NCBI GenBank assembly: GCA_019637685.1
Contig: JAHBVF010000009.1
Coordinates: forward strand, 124,001 to 188,000
Direction: 5' to 3'
Origin: Caldilineaceae bacterium
GTDB lineage: Bacteria > Chloroflexota > Anaerolineae > Caldilineales > Caldilineaceae
Length of the DNA stretch: 64,000 bases
Part shown: positions 50,169 through 60,245 of the stretch, piece by piece
How positions within the stretch are numbered: the stretch's first letter is position 1
Layout of the letters: each line of letters opens with the position of its first letter
The notes under the pieces: model-generated
Told to the model about the DNA's origin: nothing
The model's input: the letters and a program-made list of their open reading frames with translations, nothing else
Database searches by the model: none
Program-made: the position numbers and the translations under genes

Positions 50169-52268
50169 ATGGAAAGCAATGAACGCAAACGAAATCTGGT
50201 GTTGATTGGGGTACTGGTGCTGGTGGTCTTCCTCTGTGTGGGCACATTCAGCGCCACCGCGGCCATCGGCTACTTCGTCTTTGGGAGCAACGACAACCCC
50301 CGCACAGTGGATATTCGGGTGGAGGAGCCAGAAGGCACACCCGTCCCCCGCCGGTCTACACTCACTCCTGTGCCGGGGCAGACACCCCCTGCCAATGGGG
50401 TGGCCACGCCGGTTTCGCCCGTCGATTCTCGCCCCCCCGTGGCCCTGTCCGGGACAGAGAAGCAACTGGCCGCGGTGATTGTGCCCACCCGTGACCTGCG
50501 GGAGCTGGCCCTGCGCCTGCGCCCGGATGTGGTGGATATACCCCGGACTGTGCCCGCCAAAGAGTATAATCTGGGCGACGAAATTACCTTTTGGGCGTCG
50601 AATGTGGATGACAACCGGCAATTTGAGGTGAAGGCCACACTTGTCTATAAGACCGATGTGGCCTACGTCTGGGTGGAGAGCGGCGAGGATTTCGACAAGA
50701 ATCGTATCAGCCGTTCGGTGGATGTTTTCAGCGAAAAGAGCTACCCGACTGTGCGGGAGTTTTTTGGCAGCGAGTGGAGTCCTGGCGTGGACAACGACCC
50801 CCGGCTGCATATTCTCCACGCCAATGATCTGGGCAATTCTATTGCGGGCTATTACAGCAGCGCGGACGAATTCAGCCGCCTGGCCAACGAATACTCCAAT
50901 GAGAAGGAGATGTTCTATATCAGCCTGGAATGGCTCAACCGCAGCCGGGATTACGAATACTATGAAACCGTGCTGGCCCACGAGTTCCAGCATATGGTCC
51001 ACTGGTACAACGACCGCAACGAAGAGACGTGGGTGAATGAGGGGATGAGCGAGCTGGCCCAGGAAGTGGCAGGCTATCCGCCGGATACCGGCTTTGCCTC
51101 GGTTTTTGCCACTGTGCCCGACACCCAACTCAACACCTGGAGCGACAATCCCGCGGGCAACGGGGAGCACTACGGCAGCGCCTATCTCTTTATGGCCTAT
51201 ATCCTGCAACGCTTTGGCGAGGACGTGACAAAGGCTGTGGTGGCCCATCCGGCCAATGGCATTGTCGGTTTCAGCGAAGCCCTGGCCGAGTCCGGCTATT
51301 CCTTCAGCTTCCAGGACGTTTTTGCCGATTGGGTGGTGGCAAACTATACAAACGATCCCGACGCGTTGGGCGAAAAGGGCGTCTATGGCTATCGCCAATT
51401 GCAGGCCCCCGCGCCCTCTGTCGAGAAGACCTTCCGGCGCTATCCCGTGGAAAATCGCGCCACGACTGTGCGCAATTTTGGCACGGACTATCTGGAATTG
51501 CAGGGTAGCGGCGACATCACTTTCCGCTTTCAGGGGGACACAATGACCCAACTGGCGAATGTGACGCCTGCCAGCGGTCGGTTGATGTTCTGGAGCAACC
51601 GCTCGGACGATTCAGACAGCCGTTTGACCCGATCCTTTGACTTCACTGCTGTGGACCGGGATACCAAACTGGAGATGATCGCCAATCTCTGGTACGACAT
51701 TGAGAATGACTACGACTATCTCTATGTGCTGGCCAGTGTGGACGGCCAGAAGTGGGAGATTGTGCCCGGCCAGCGCACCACCACTGAAAATCCCAGCGGC
51801 AACAGTTTCGGCGCGGCCTACACCGGCGAAAGCTCATCCAGCGGCGGGGATATTCCCGAATGGATTGAAGAGCGCTACGATCTCAGCGCCTACGCGGGCC
51901 AGGAAGTGACCCTGCGCTATGAGTATGTGACCGATGACGCGGTGAACTACCCCGGCGCTTTTCTGGATGACATCCGCATTCCCGCCATTGGCTACAGCAC
52001 GGATTTTGAAGATGGACCGGGCGGCTGGGAGAGCCAGGGCTGGCTGCTCACCGACAACCAATTGCCCCAGCGCTGGATTGTCCAGGTGTTGGCCCTGAAT
52101 AACGGGAAACTGGTGCGGGTGGAGCGGGCCACTGTCAGCCCGGAAGGCACAGCCACTATCAGTATCAACGGCCTTTCCCGCTCCACACAGGCAGTAGTGA
52201 TCATCAGCGGAGCCACACCGGTGACGACTGAGGAAGCCGGGTACGAGTACAGCATCGAAGCCCGATAG
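50169..52268 (+). CDS. Membrane-anchored zinc metallopeptidase (HExxH)
   Basis: A 699-residue protein with an N-terminal transmembrane anchor (residues ~10-38), a Pro/Thr-rich linker, then a gluzincin-like domain: H271-E-F-Q-H275 followed by ETWVNEGMSELAQE, whose Glu would be the third zinc ligand. This arrangement fits M30 (hyicolysin)-like or related extracellular peptidases. The C-terminal ~250 residues form a jelly-roll like the M6 immune-inhibitor A VEG region (DLSAYAGQEVTLRYEYVTDD, FLDDIRI). Start at ATG 50169 after TTGGAGATTTT. The protein would act outside the cell on peptides of unknown kind. An IS element lies 54 nt downstream. Confidence 0.75.
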   Translation: MESNERKRNLVLIGVLVLVVFLCVGTFSATAAIGYFVFGSNDNPRTVDIRVEEPEGTPVPRRSTLTPVPGQTPPANGVATPVSPVDSRPPVALSGTEKQLAAVIVPTRDLRELALRLRPDVVDIPRTVPAKEYNLGDEITFWASNVDDNRQFEVKATLVYKTDVAYVWVESGEDFDKNRISRSVDVFSEKSYPTVREFFGSEWSPGVDNDPRLHILHANDLGNSIAGYYSSADEFSRLANEYSNEKEMFYISLEWLNRSRDYEYYETVLAHEFQHMVHWYNDRNEETWVNEGMSELAQEVAGYPPDTGFASVFATVPDTQLNTWSDNPAGNGEHYGSAYLFMAYILQRFGEDVTKAVVAHPANGIVGFSEALAESGYSFSFQDVFADWVVANYTNDPDALGEKGVYGYRQLQAPAPSVEKTFRRYPVENRATTVRNFGTDYLELQGSGDITFRFQGDTMTQLANVTPASGRLMFWSNRSDDSDSRLTRSFDFTAVDRDTKLEMIANLWYDIENDYDYLYVLASVDGQKWEIVPGQRTTTENPSGNSFGAAYTGESSSSGGDIPEWIEERYDLSAYAGQEVTLRYEYVTDDAVNYPGAFLDDIRIPAIGYSTDFEDGPGGWESQGWLLTDNQLPQRWIVQVLALNNGKLVRVERATVSPEGTATISINGLSRSTQAVVIISGATPVTTEEAGYEYSIEAR

Positions 52269-52321
52269 GCAACAGATCGGGGGCGGTAGGATCGGGGCTG
52301 GGCATGGATGGCAATTGTAAA

Positions 52322-53744
52322 ACTTTAGTTTCCGGTAAAAGATCAGCGAAGCAAAGGAAGAAATGACAAACGGCGAGTAACAGTCCACAATTGGTTAGCG
52401 AACCAAAACGATAGGATGTGGAAAATGTCACTCGCCGTGGAATACACTATACAAGCAGTGATCTTTGTCACCCAAGTTGCACCCATCGGAACGAATATAG
52501 GACTGGTGCGGATAGTGTGGGTGATGCTCAACGGCTCATTTTTGCGTAGTCGAGGAGCCATTTTCCCGGCCCTTCTACTCAACGGGTTCAGCGTGGAAGA
52601 GATACGCAGAAGTTGGGCGGCATTTCACAACGGGAGTTGGAAGATAGGCGACCTTCTGGAAGTCTGGCACATCTATGTGGCGAGCCAGAATGAATGGCGA
52701 GCGAATCACTATGCTGGGCTAGAGGTAGTGAGTGTGGACATCACCGGGTTCTGGCGACCACGGTTGCAAGGCTGGGCGAGCAAGCATTTCCATCACATGA
52801 TAGGGAAAGCAGTGCCCGCAGTGGTGATGGGAGTCCTGGTCATATCGGGCACAATCGGCGGCAAAAGGATTCCCCTTCTCCAAGGACTGCTACGCTGTAA
52901 AACAGAGACAAATGAAGCCAAATTCCGGGTTGAACTGCTCAAGAAAGCTGCAGCTCGGCCTGGTAACCAGGAAGTCAAAGTGATGGATGCTGGCTTCAAA
53001 ATGAGCGAGATTCACGCAGCTGGTCTAAAAGGGTATGTAGTGCGCATGGCAAACAACTGCACAGCCCGACGCAACCAATTGCCCGTTTATAAAGGGCGAG
53101 GTCGTCACCCTGAATACGGTGAATATGTACGACCCTTGGCCCGCAAGCACGGGACGAACGAAATTCCTGCCTCTGCACCTGACCAGACAAGTCAATTCAG
53201 CCACAACGGTCGCACCATCGTGGTTCATTCATGGGCCAACCTACTCGATACTAATACAAAAGTCTGCCCAGGTGCACCCACCTTTTCCATTCATGTTTTC
53301 TTTGATCCTGCGTACAAAAAACCATTGGTTCTGGCGACTGACCTGAGCATCTCAGTCCAAAACGCCTATTTGATTTACAAAGACCGTTGGCCTGTTGAAC
53401 AGCCGCCCCTGGCCGCCAAGCAGATGATCGGTTTGCATCGGCAATTTGTCTTCAGCCAAGACGCTTGTTATCGCTTGCCTGAACTTGCCTTGCTGGCTGG
53501 TAACATTCTCACCTATGTGGCAGGCGTCTTGCCTGCCATTCCTTCCGGATTTTGGGATCGCCAGCCTGTTGCTACCCCAGGCAGATTGCGCCGCTTTCTT
53601 GCCACCGCCGATTTTCCAAACTTGGCTGCTTCACACCCTGAACTTCGGAAAAAGAACTCGGTTACTGCCCATTTACCCAAAGGCGTTGACGCTCACCGCC
53701 GTCATAAACGGTCTGTTTCACCCCGAAATACGGGAAACTAAAGT
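52322..53744 (+). mobile_element. Insertion sequence with 16-bp terminal inverted repeats
   Basis: The left end ACTTTAGTTTCCGGTA (52322-52337) and the reverse complement of the right end (53729-53744) match at 15 of 16 positions. One transposase gene fills the element. No clear target-site duplication is visible; the flanks are A-rich. Length about 1.42 kb. Confidence 0.75.
52416..53741 (+). CDS. DDE transposase
   Basis: A 441-residue transposase. The three catalytic acids are placed at VSVDITGFWRP (Asp), VKVMDAGFK (Asp) and IYKDRWPVEQ (Glu), the last in the Y-x-x-R-W-x-x-E pattern of IS4/IS701-related families. The exact IS family was not resolved. The stop codon lies within the right terminal repeat. 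A slightly shorter start at ATG 52425 is also possible. The frame is intact, so the element may be active. Confidence 0.82.
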   Translation: MWKMSLAVEYTIQAVIFVTQVAPIGTNIGLVRIVWVMLNGSFLRSRGAIFPALLLNGFSVEEIRRSWAAFHNGSWKIGDLLEVWHIYVASQNEWRANHYAGLEVVSVDITGFWRPRLQGWASKHFHHMIGKAVPAVVMGVLVISGTIGGKRIPLLQGLLRCKTETNEAKFRVELLKKAAARPGNQEVKVMDAGFKMSEIHAAGLKGYVVRMANNCTARRNQLPVYKGRGRHPEYGEYVRPLARKHGTNEIPASAPDQTSQFSHNGRTIVVHSWANLLDTNTKVCPGAPTFSIHVFFDPAYKKPLVLATDLSISVQNAYLIYKDRWPVEQPPLAAKQMIGLHRQFVFSQDACYRLPELALLAGNILTYVAGVLPAIPSGFWDRQPVATPGRLRRFLATADFPNLAASHPELRKKNSVTAHLPKGVDAHRRHKRSVSPRNTGN

Positions 53745-53763
53745 AAAAAGGGGTGGCCGATCT

Positions 53764-53792
53764 TTGATTTTTTTCAAGGGATGGGCTATACT
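53764..53792 (+). promoter_or_regulatory. tRNA-Leu promoter
   Basis: TTGATT (53764-53769) and TATACT (53787-53792) are 17 nt apart. Predicted +1 is about 53799, just before the tRNA. Confidence 0.7.
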
Positions 53793-53802
53793 TTCCCTGT
53801 CT

Positions 53803-53888
53803 GCCCCCGTGGTGGAATTGGCATACACGGCAGGTTGAGGGCCTGTGTCCTTTAGGACGTGTCCGTTCGAGTCGGACCGGGGGCACCA
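53803..53888 (+). tRNA. tRNA-Leu (anticodon GAG)
   Basis: An 86-nt cloverleaf with the 7-bp acceptor stem GCCCCCG/CGGGGGC, long variable arm typical of leucine tRNAs, TTCGAGTC T loop and an encoded CCA end. The anticodon loop TTGAGGG gives GAG, reading CUC and CUU. It has its own promoter and a strong terminator. Confidence 0.95.
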
Positions 53889-53893
53889 GACAG

Positions 53894-53937
53894 AAAGAGA
53901 GAGGGCGAATAGCATTTGCTATTCGCCCTCTCTCTTT
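53894..53937 (+). terminator. Terminator of tRNA-Leu
   Basis: A 21-bp perfect stem (53894-53914 with 53917-53937) with a 2-nt loop ends in TTTT. It starts 6 nt after the tRNA CCA end, and could also stop transcription of the convergent beta-helix gene on the minus strand (ends 53950). Confidence 0.85.
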
Positions 53938-53949
53938 TGCCTTTGCTGA

Positions 53950-55452
53950 TCAGTTTTCTTCGATCACTTCAATACCTTGCGCCAGTGCGGGATTGGGTGA
54001 CACGTGGGGCTTTTTCCCGCTGGCTGTGGTGAGCTGGCGAATCCGTACGCGCTGGCAGGGCGCGTAGGGGAAGGGGCGCTCAACGGTCTGGGGGATGTCG
54101 TCATATCCCTGCGTCTCGTCTGGATCACTGAAGAGATACAGCCCGGTGTAGTCCTCTGGGTGGTTTGAATCATCCACAACCAGCCCGTCAATGGTAATCT
54201 CCTGGGGCATTGAGCATGCGTAGCCGAAGTCGTGCCTACCGTCGTTGCGGGTCTGGATCAGCCGCGGCCAGTGGGTCTCGCCGCAGGCGGGGGTCCAGCG
54301 GCAGTTACGAATGACCAGATCGCCTTCCCAGGTGCTGCCGTAGTCGTTGCGAAAGCTGATCAGCGCGTTGCCGTGCAGCGTCGAATCTTCCACTGTCAGC
54401 AGGCCCCGACCAATGGCGTTCAGCCCCATATGGCCCAGATCACAGCGCCGAATGGTGTAACTGCCGGAGACGCCCATGTGCGTATCCATCCGGGAAAGGG
54501 TGCAGTCCTCCAGCAGAATGTTTTTGCAGAAATTGGTGGCGATCACCCCCCAGTGGGTGCGGTCGCAGATGTGATGCATGCGGCAGTTTTGCATGTGGAA
54601 ATTGACCACATTGTTGGCGTGGAGATCGTAGGAACCCATATTGACAGGCTTGCCCGCCGCACCGATGGTGGAGTAGATTTTGTGGGGGGTAGCGAAGCAG
54701 TTACGGAAGGTGATGTTGGCGCACTGGTGGGCATTGAGAAAGCCCCGATAGGGATGGCCCACCGCCGTCTCTCCCACCACATAATGGGTCAGGCCGTTCA
54801 CTTCCGTATTGGAACGGGTGATGTCGATGTTGCGCGCCCAATAGTTGTAGCCCATCGGCTGCTCCATCCGGTTGGCAAAAGTGGTGAAGATGCCGCCTTG
54901 TAGGACGAGGGCTTGTTCGTCAATAGGGCACGCTTCCAGCCGGGAGAAATTGGTGTACTCCCAGTCGATATCGCCCTCAATCGATCCGTCCCGCCGCAGG
55001 ATAAAACAGTCGGTCTGGGGCACGCCGTTGTTCTGGTTTAGCCCCCGGCGGATAAAAAGCCGTTTGTCGTCGCTCTCCACCAGCACGTGACAGTCGTGGG
55101 CAGGTCGGGCGTCGACCTGCCGCTGGTCACGGGTCAGCCGGTCGAGAGAAAGCTCTATCGGCTCCAGCAAAGAGCGCACCGCGAAGAGGGAGGCACGGTG
55201 ATCTTCCACCTTTCCCGTGACCTCCGAGTCGTCAATTGTAAAACGGGAGGTGTTCCAGTCTGTGTCCGTGGCGATGACAGCCGTCAGCGCCCGGTTGCCC
55301 AAATGGTAGATGGCGTCGGGCCGGGTCTTGACCGGCAAGCCGTGGCTGTTGGCGTGTTCGTGGGCGGCGCAGATGGCAGGCAGATCGTCGCTCACCCCGT
55401 CGCCCGTCGCGCCGAAGTCTTCATAGGTGACGAAAGTGTGGTGGGGTGTCAT
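53950..55452 (-). CDS. Right-handed parallel beta-helix protein, pectate-lyase/polygalacturonase-like
   Basis: A 500-residue protein without signal peptide. The N-terminus reads TYEDFGATGDGVSDDLPAI, the hallmark of GH28/pectate-lyase-like beta-helices, and the middle and end consist of repeating short strands with Asn ladders and RNC-type corners (NITFRNCF, HMQNCRM, ILLEDCTL, TIRRCDL, DLVIRNCRW). No standard GH28 catalytic Asp set was found. The ATG at 55452 was chosen; the longer frame adds unrelated residues. It may degrade or bind a polysaccharide; export would need a non-classical route. Confidence 0.75.
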   Translation of the reverse strand: MTPHHTFVTYEDFGATGDGVSDDLPAICAAHEHANSHGLPVKTRPDAIYHLGNRALTAVIATDTDWNTSRFTIDDSEVTGKVEDHRASLFAVRSLLEPIELSLDRLTRDQRQVDARPAHDCHVLVESDDKRLFIRRGLNQNNGVPQTDCFILRRDGSIEGDIDWEYTNFSRLEACPIDEQALVLQGGIFTTFANRMEQPMGYNYWARNIDITRSNTEVNGLTHYVVGETAVGHPYRGFLNAHQCANITFRNCFATPHKIYSTIGAAGKPVNMGSYDLHANNVVNFHMQNCRMHHICDRTHWGVIATNFCKNILLEDCTLSRMDTHMGVSGSYTIRRCDLGHMGLNAIGRGLLTVEDSTLHGNALISFRNDYGSTWEGDLVIRNCRWTPACGETHWPRLIQTRNDGRHDFGYACSMPQEITIDGLVVDDSNHPEDYTGLYLFSDPDETQGYDDIPQTVERPFPYAPCQRVRIRQLTTASGKKPHVSPNPALAQGIEVIEEN

Positions 55453-55562
55453 GTGGTTCTTCCCATGGGTGTTGTGTATAAGGAAAACTGGGGATTGGGA
55501 ATTCAGCCATACAGCCAACTCCCCAATCCCCTATCTCTGTTTCCCAGCCCTGACCCCCCGCG

Positions 55563-56936
<1,374 letters not shown>

Positions 56937-57002
56937 CTATACCCCCAAGCCAGCCAACATTCACAATTCAACCGCCGCCTTTTGCTGTTGTATACATTTT
57001 AC

Positions 57003-57031
57003 TTGACCGACATTTGTGCCGGTGCTACAAT
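57003..57031 (+). promoter_or_regulatory. Promoter of the cysteine desulfurase gene
   Basis: TTGACC (57003-57008) and TACAAT (57026-57031) are 17 nt apart; predicted +1 is about 57038, 33 nt before the GTG start. Confidence 0.72.
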
Positions 57032-57070
57032 GCGCTCATTCGTGATGCAAGCCGCCCCCAAGGAATATCC

Positions 57071-58234
57071 GTGACCCGCTCCCGCCCCGCCATCTATCTG
57101 GACCACTCGGCCACCACGCCCCTGCGCGACGAAGCCCTGGCCGCGATGCAGCCCTATTTTGCCGAATTCTACGGCAACCCGTCCAGTATCCACTGGGCGG
57201 GGCGTCGCGGCCGCGTGGGGCTGGATCAGGCCCGGCGCGCGGTGGCGGAGATTCTGAAGGCAAAGCCCACGGAAATTGTCTTCACCGCCAGCGGCACAGA
57301 GAGCGACAACGCGGCCCTGCGCGGGATTGCCCTGGCCCGCCGCCGCCAAACCGGGGCCAACCGCGTCGTCGTCAGCCCCACAGAGCACGCGGCTATCCAG
57401 CGCACTGCCGAGGATTTGCGCGACAACTACGGCTTTGATCTCAGTCTTCTGCCCGTGGACGGGGAAGGACTGGTGAATCCGGCGGATGTGGTTGCCGCAC
57501 TGAGCGAGGATGTGGCGGTGGTCAGCGTTCTCTATGCCAACAACGAAGTGGGGACCATTCAGCCCATCGCTGAAATCGGCGCGCTCTGCCGGGCCGCGGG
57601 CGTGCCCTTTCACACGGACGGGGTGCAGGCCGCGGGCAAATTATCGCTGGATGTGACCGATCTGTGCGTAGATGCCCTTAGCCTCAGTGCCCACAAATTC
57701 TACGGGCCAAAGGGCGCGGGTGTTCTCTATCTGCGCCAGGGCACGCCCTATCAGTCGCTCATCACCGGGGGCAGCCAGGAGGGCGGGCGGCGGGCGGCCA
57801 CGGAAAATGTGCCGTCGATTGTGGGGCTGGCCACGGCTCTGGCCCTGGCGGAGAGTGAGCGGGAGAGCGAAATGACCCGGCTGCGACTCCTGCGCGATCA
57901 TCTGATCGGCGGCATTCTGGAGAGTGTGGAAGGCATCCGCATCACCGGTTCGCCTGTTCACCGCCTGCCCAACCACGCCAGTTTTGTGCTGGAAGGACTG
58001 GAAGCCGAGGGCATCCTCATCGGGCTGGATATGGCCGGGATCGCGGCCAGCAGCGGCAGCGCCTGCTCCAACGCGTCCCAGCGGCCCAGCCACGTGCTGG
58101 AGGCAATGGGCGTCTCTCCTGCCGATCTCTACGGCGGTCTGCGCCTGACTCTGGGACGCAGCAACACACCGGAGCAGATGAATTTTGTGGTGGAGCAATT
58201 GGCCCGTATCGTCGCCAATATTCGCAGGGGGTGA
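57071..58234 (+). CDS. Cysteine desulfurase (NifS/IscS class)
   Basis: A 387-residue PLP enzyme. Marks are IYLDHSATTPL, YGNPSSIHWAGR, TASGTESDNAA, SVLYANNEVGTIQP, the PLP-binding Lys209 in SAHKFYGPKG, GGSQEGGRRAATENV and the persulfide-forming Cys332 in SSGSACSNAS. It removes sulfur from cysteine for iron-sulfur clusters, thio-modification of tRNA or selenium delivery. The start is a GTG at 57071 preceded by AAGGA; the frame upstream is open but unconserved. It is followed by a small membrane gene and the Memo gene. Confidence 0.9.
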   Translation: MTRSRPAIYLDHSATTPLRDEALAAMQPYFAEFYGNPSSIHWAGRRGRVGLDQARRAVAEILKAKPTEIVFTASGTESDNAALRGIALARRRQTGANRVVVSPTEHAAIQRTAEDLRDNYGFDLSLLPVDGEGLVNPADVVAALSEDVAVVSVLYANNEVGTIQPIAEIGALCRAAGVPFHTDGVQAAGKLSLDVTDLCVDALSLSAHKFYGPKGAGVLYLRQGTPYQSLITGGSQEGGRRAATENVPSIVGLATALALAESERESEMTRLRLLRDHLIGGILESVEGIRITGSPVHRLPNHASFVLEGLEAEGILIGLDMAGIAASSGSACSNASQRPSHVLEAMGVSPADLYGGLRLTLGRSNTPEQMNFVVEQLARIVANIRRG

Positions 58235-58342
58235 TAAGCGGACAAACACGGATGTCACTCCTGAATTTCTCAACGTCTCTGTGTCTTGGCGGGAAAATCT
58301 GATCTTTTTACAGTGGACTCATTCTTAAGGCAGGAATTTCTG

Positions 58343-58855
58343 ATGGCTGTTGTCAAACCATTGCCAAGCGTAGACGAATATCAGCTCTCTTTGCCCCGGA
58401 TGCTCTTTCTGGATTTGCCGGTGGTGGTGAGTTCACTGTTGTTGGCCGGGGCCTGGCTGATTGGGTTGCCCGCGCTTTTGCTCGGCTATCTGCCCGTGGG
58501 CGTGGGCCGTATCGTCTTCACCGGCGGCGAAGTCATTGTTATTCTGGCCATCGCCCTGCTCATCACACTGCTGGCGGGGCCGCTGATTGTGATGCGTGTG
58601 GTCCAATTCCGCTCGATTCTGGCCCAGGGCGTGGTTCTTCACGGCCAGGTCATACGACGCCTGGTCACCTTTGCCGAATTTCGGGTGGACTACGTCTTTC
58701 AGCACCACTACCAGCCCTTTCAACAGCGCAACGCGATACGCCGCCAGCGCCACATCGAAGCCCGCCCCAGCCTGGAGCCGGGCAGTGTTGTATTGGTACT
58801 CGTCCACCCCTATTTGCCCGAACGTTCCCTTCTCATCGAACTCTACCGAGCGTAG
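58343..58855 (+). CDS. Small membrane protein with soluble tail, unknown
   Basis: A 170-residue protein with two hydrophobic segments (about residues 28-55 and 62-90) and a soluble C-terminal half that ends in a beta strand pattern (SVVLVLVHPYLPERSLLIEL). I recognise no family. The ATG at 58343 follows CAGGAATTTCTG. Three nt separate its stop from the Memo gene start, so the two proteins are probably made together. Confidence 0.62.
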   Translation: MAVVKPLPSVDEYQLSLPRMLFLDLPVVVSSLLLAGAWLIGLPALLLGYLPVGVGRIVFTGGEVIVILAIALLITLLAGPLIVMRVVQFRSILAQGVVLHGQVIRRLVTFAEFRVDYVFQHHYQPFQQRNAIRRQRHIEARPSLEPGSVVLVLVHPYLPERSLLIELYRA

Positions 58856-58858
58856 CCG

Positions 58859-60130
58859 ATGCCTGTTTTTGCCCCAAGGATACACCTGGCTTTCCCAAAG
58901 CTGCGGGCGGTCGATGTGCAGACCCGCCACCAAAACGGTCACGCTTATTATCTCTTGGCCGATCCCCTGGAATTGGCCGAGGATTCTCTGCTTGTGCCCC
59001 AGGCGTTTGGCCCTGTGCTGGCCCTGTGCGATGGGACCCTGGCCGACGCCGCGGCCATCCGCTACGCCCTGGCCCGGCGCTATCAGATGACGGTGGATGT
59101 GGAAACCGTCGGGGATGTGCTCGCCGCGCTGGACGAAGCCTGTCTGCTGGAAAATGAGCGCTCTGCCGAGGCCATCCAGCGCAAAATTGTCGAGTACCGG
59201 GCCTTGCCCGCCCGCCCCACTTCCCACGCGGGGCTGGCCTATCCCGACGACCCGGCTGCGTTGACCCGTCTATTGGACAGCTATCTGCACAAGCCCATCA
59301 GCCCGCGGGGGGTGGACGATTCATTGCATCGCAACGGATCCGCTTTGCGCCGAGACGTGCGAGGCATCTTCAGCCCCCACATCGACTACACCCGGGGTGG
59401 GCCGGTCTACGCGCGGACGTGGCAGGCCGGAGAAGAAGCAGCCAATGACGCGGAACTGGTCATCCTCATCGGCACGGACCACTACGGCAACGATCTCTTC
59501 ACTCTCACCCGCCAGAGCTACGCCACCCCCTTCGGTCTGTTGCCTACGGACACGGATGTGGTGGACGAACTGGCCCAGGCCGCGGGAAGCGAAGCCGCCT
59601 ACGCCGGGGAAATGCGCCACCAGCGCGAGCATTCGTTGGAACTGGTGGCGGTCTGGCTGCAACACGCGCGGCGGAGGAAGCCGGTAGCGCTGGTGCCTGT
59701 GCTGGTCGGTGGGCTGCACCGCTTCTTTGGCAACAGCAGCAGCCCATCCGCGGATAGCCGCATCCGGGCTTTCGTCGAGACCGTCCAGCGCCACGCGACA
59801 CATAAGAAAACGCTGGTGGTGGCATCGGGCGACCTTTCCCACGTAGGCCCGGCCTTTGGCGGACAGCCGTTGACCCAAGCGAGTCGCATCCGTCTGCGTT
59901 CGGCGGATGACGGTTTGTTGGTGCAAATGACAGCCGGAGACGGAGAGGGCTTCTACCGTTCGATCCGCGGCGTGCAGGACCGGAACAATGTGTGCGGGGT
60001 GACGCCAGGCTATCTGACGTTGAAAATTTTGGGCGAGGGGGTGCGGGGCGCGCGACTGGCCTACGATACTTGTTCTGCGGACGAGGCGGATACGTCCGCG
60101 GTGACGATTGGCGGGGTTGTTTTTGGGTAG
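58859..60130 (+). CDS. amrB: AmmeMemoRadiSam system protein B (Memo family), with N-terminal extension
   Basis: A 423-residue protein. The C-terminal ~275 residues match Memo: GIFSPHIDYTRGG, VILIGTDHYG, RQEHSLELVAVWLQH and VVASGDLSHVGP, with the conserved His and Cys sites of this metal-binding fold. The first ~140 residues (DPLELAEDSLLVP, VLALCDGTLADAAAIRYALARRY, VLAALDEACLLE) resemble a PqqD-like winged-helix recognition domain. In other genomes Memo proteins associate with a radical SAM enzyme and an AMMECR1 protein; neither lies inside this window. Confidence 0.8.
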   Translation: MPVFAPRIHLAFPKLRAVDVQTRHQNGHAYYLLADPLELAEDSLLVPQAFGPVLALCDGTLADAAAIRYALARRYQMTVDVETVGDVLAALDEACLLENERSAEAIQRKIVEYRALPARPTSHAGLAYPDDPAALTRLLDSYLHKPISPRGVDDSLHRNGSALRRDVRGIFSPHIDYTRGGPVYARTWQAGEEAANDAELVILIGTDHYGNDLFTLTRQSYATPFGLLPTDTDVVDELAQAAGSEAAYAGEMRHQREHSLELVAVWLQHARRRKPVALVPVLVGGLHRFFGNSSSPSADSRIRAFVETVQRHATHKKTLVVASGDLSHVGPAFGGQPLTQASRIRLRSADDGLLVQMTAGDGEGFYRSIRGVQDRNNVCGVTPGYLTLKILGEGVRGARLAYDTCSADEADTSAVTIGGVVFG

Positions 60131-60161
60131 TGTAGTGGGTAGATCAGAGTTGGGAAATTAA

Positions 60162-60193
60162 AAAGGCTGGGCAATAGGTATCACCCAGCCTTT
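60162..60193. terminator. Bidirectional terminator between the Memo and M23 genes
   Basis: AAAGGCTGGG (60162-60171) pairs with CCCAGCCTTT (60184-60193). A and T runs flank the stem on both sides, so it can terminate both convergent genes (ending 60130 and 60246). Confidence 0.8.
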
Positions 60194-60245
60194 ATTAATT
60201 AGTCTTCTTCCTTCTGGCTTCAGCAGCCCTCATTTGTTGCCCACC

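Noticed and set aside
52322..53744. Target-site duplication of the IS element
   Set aside because: Flanks (TAAA on the left, AAAA on the right) are similar but not identical, so no duplication is claimed.
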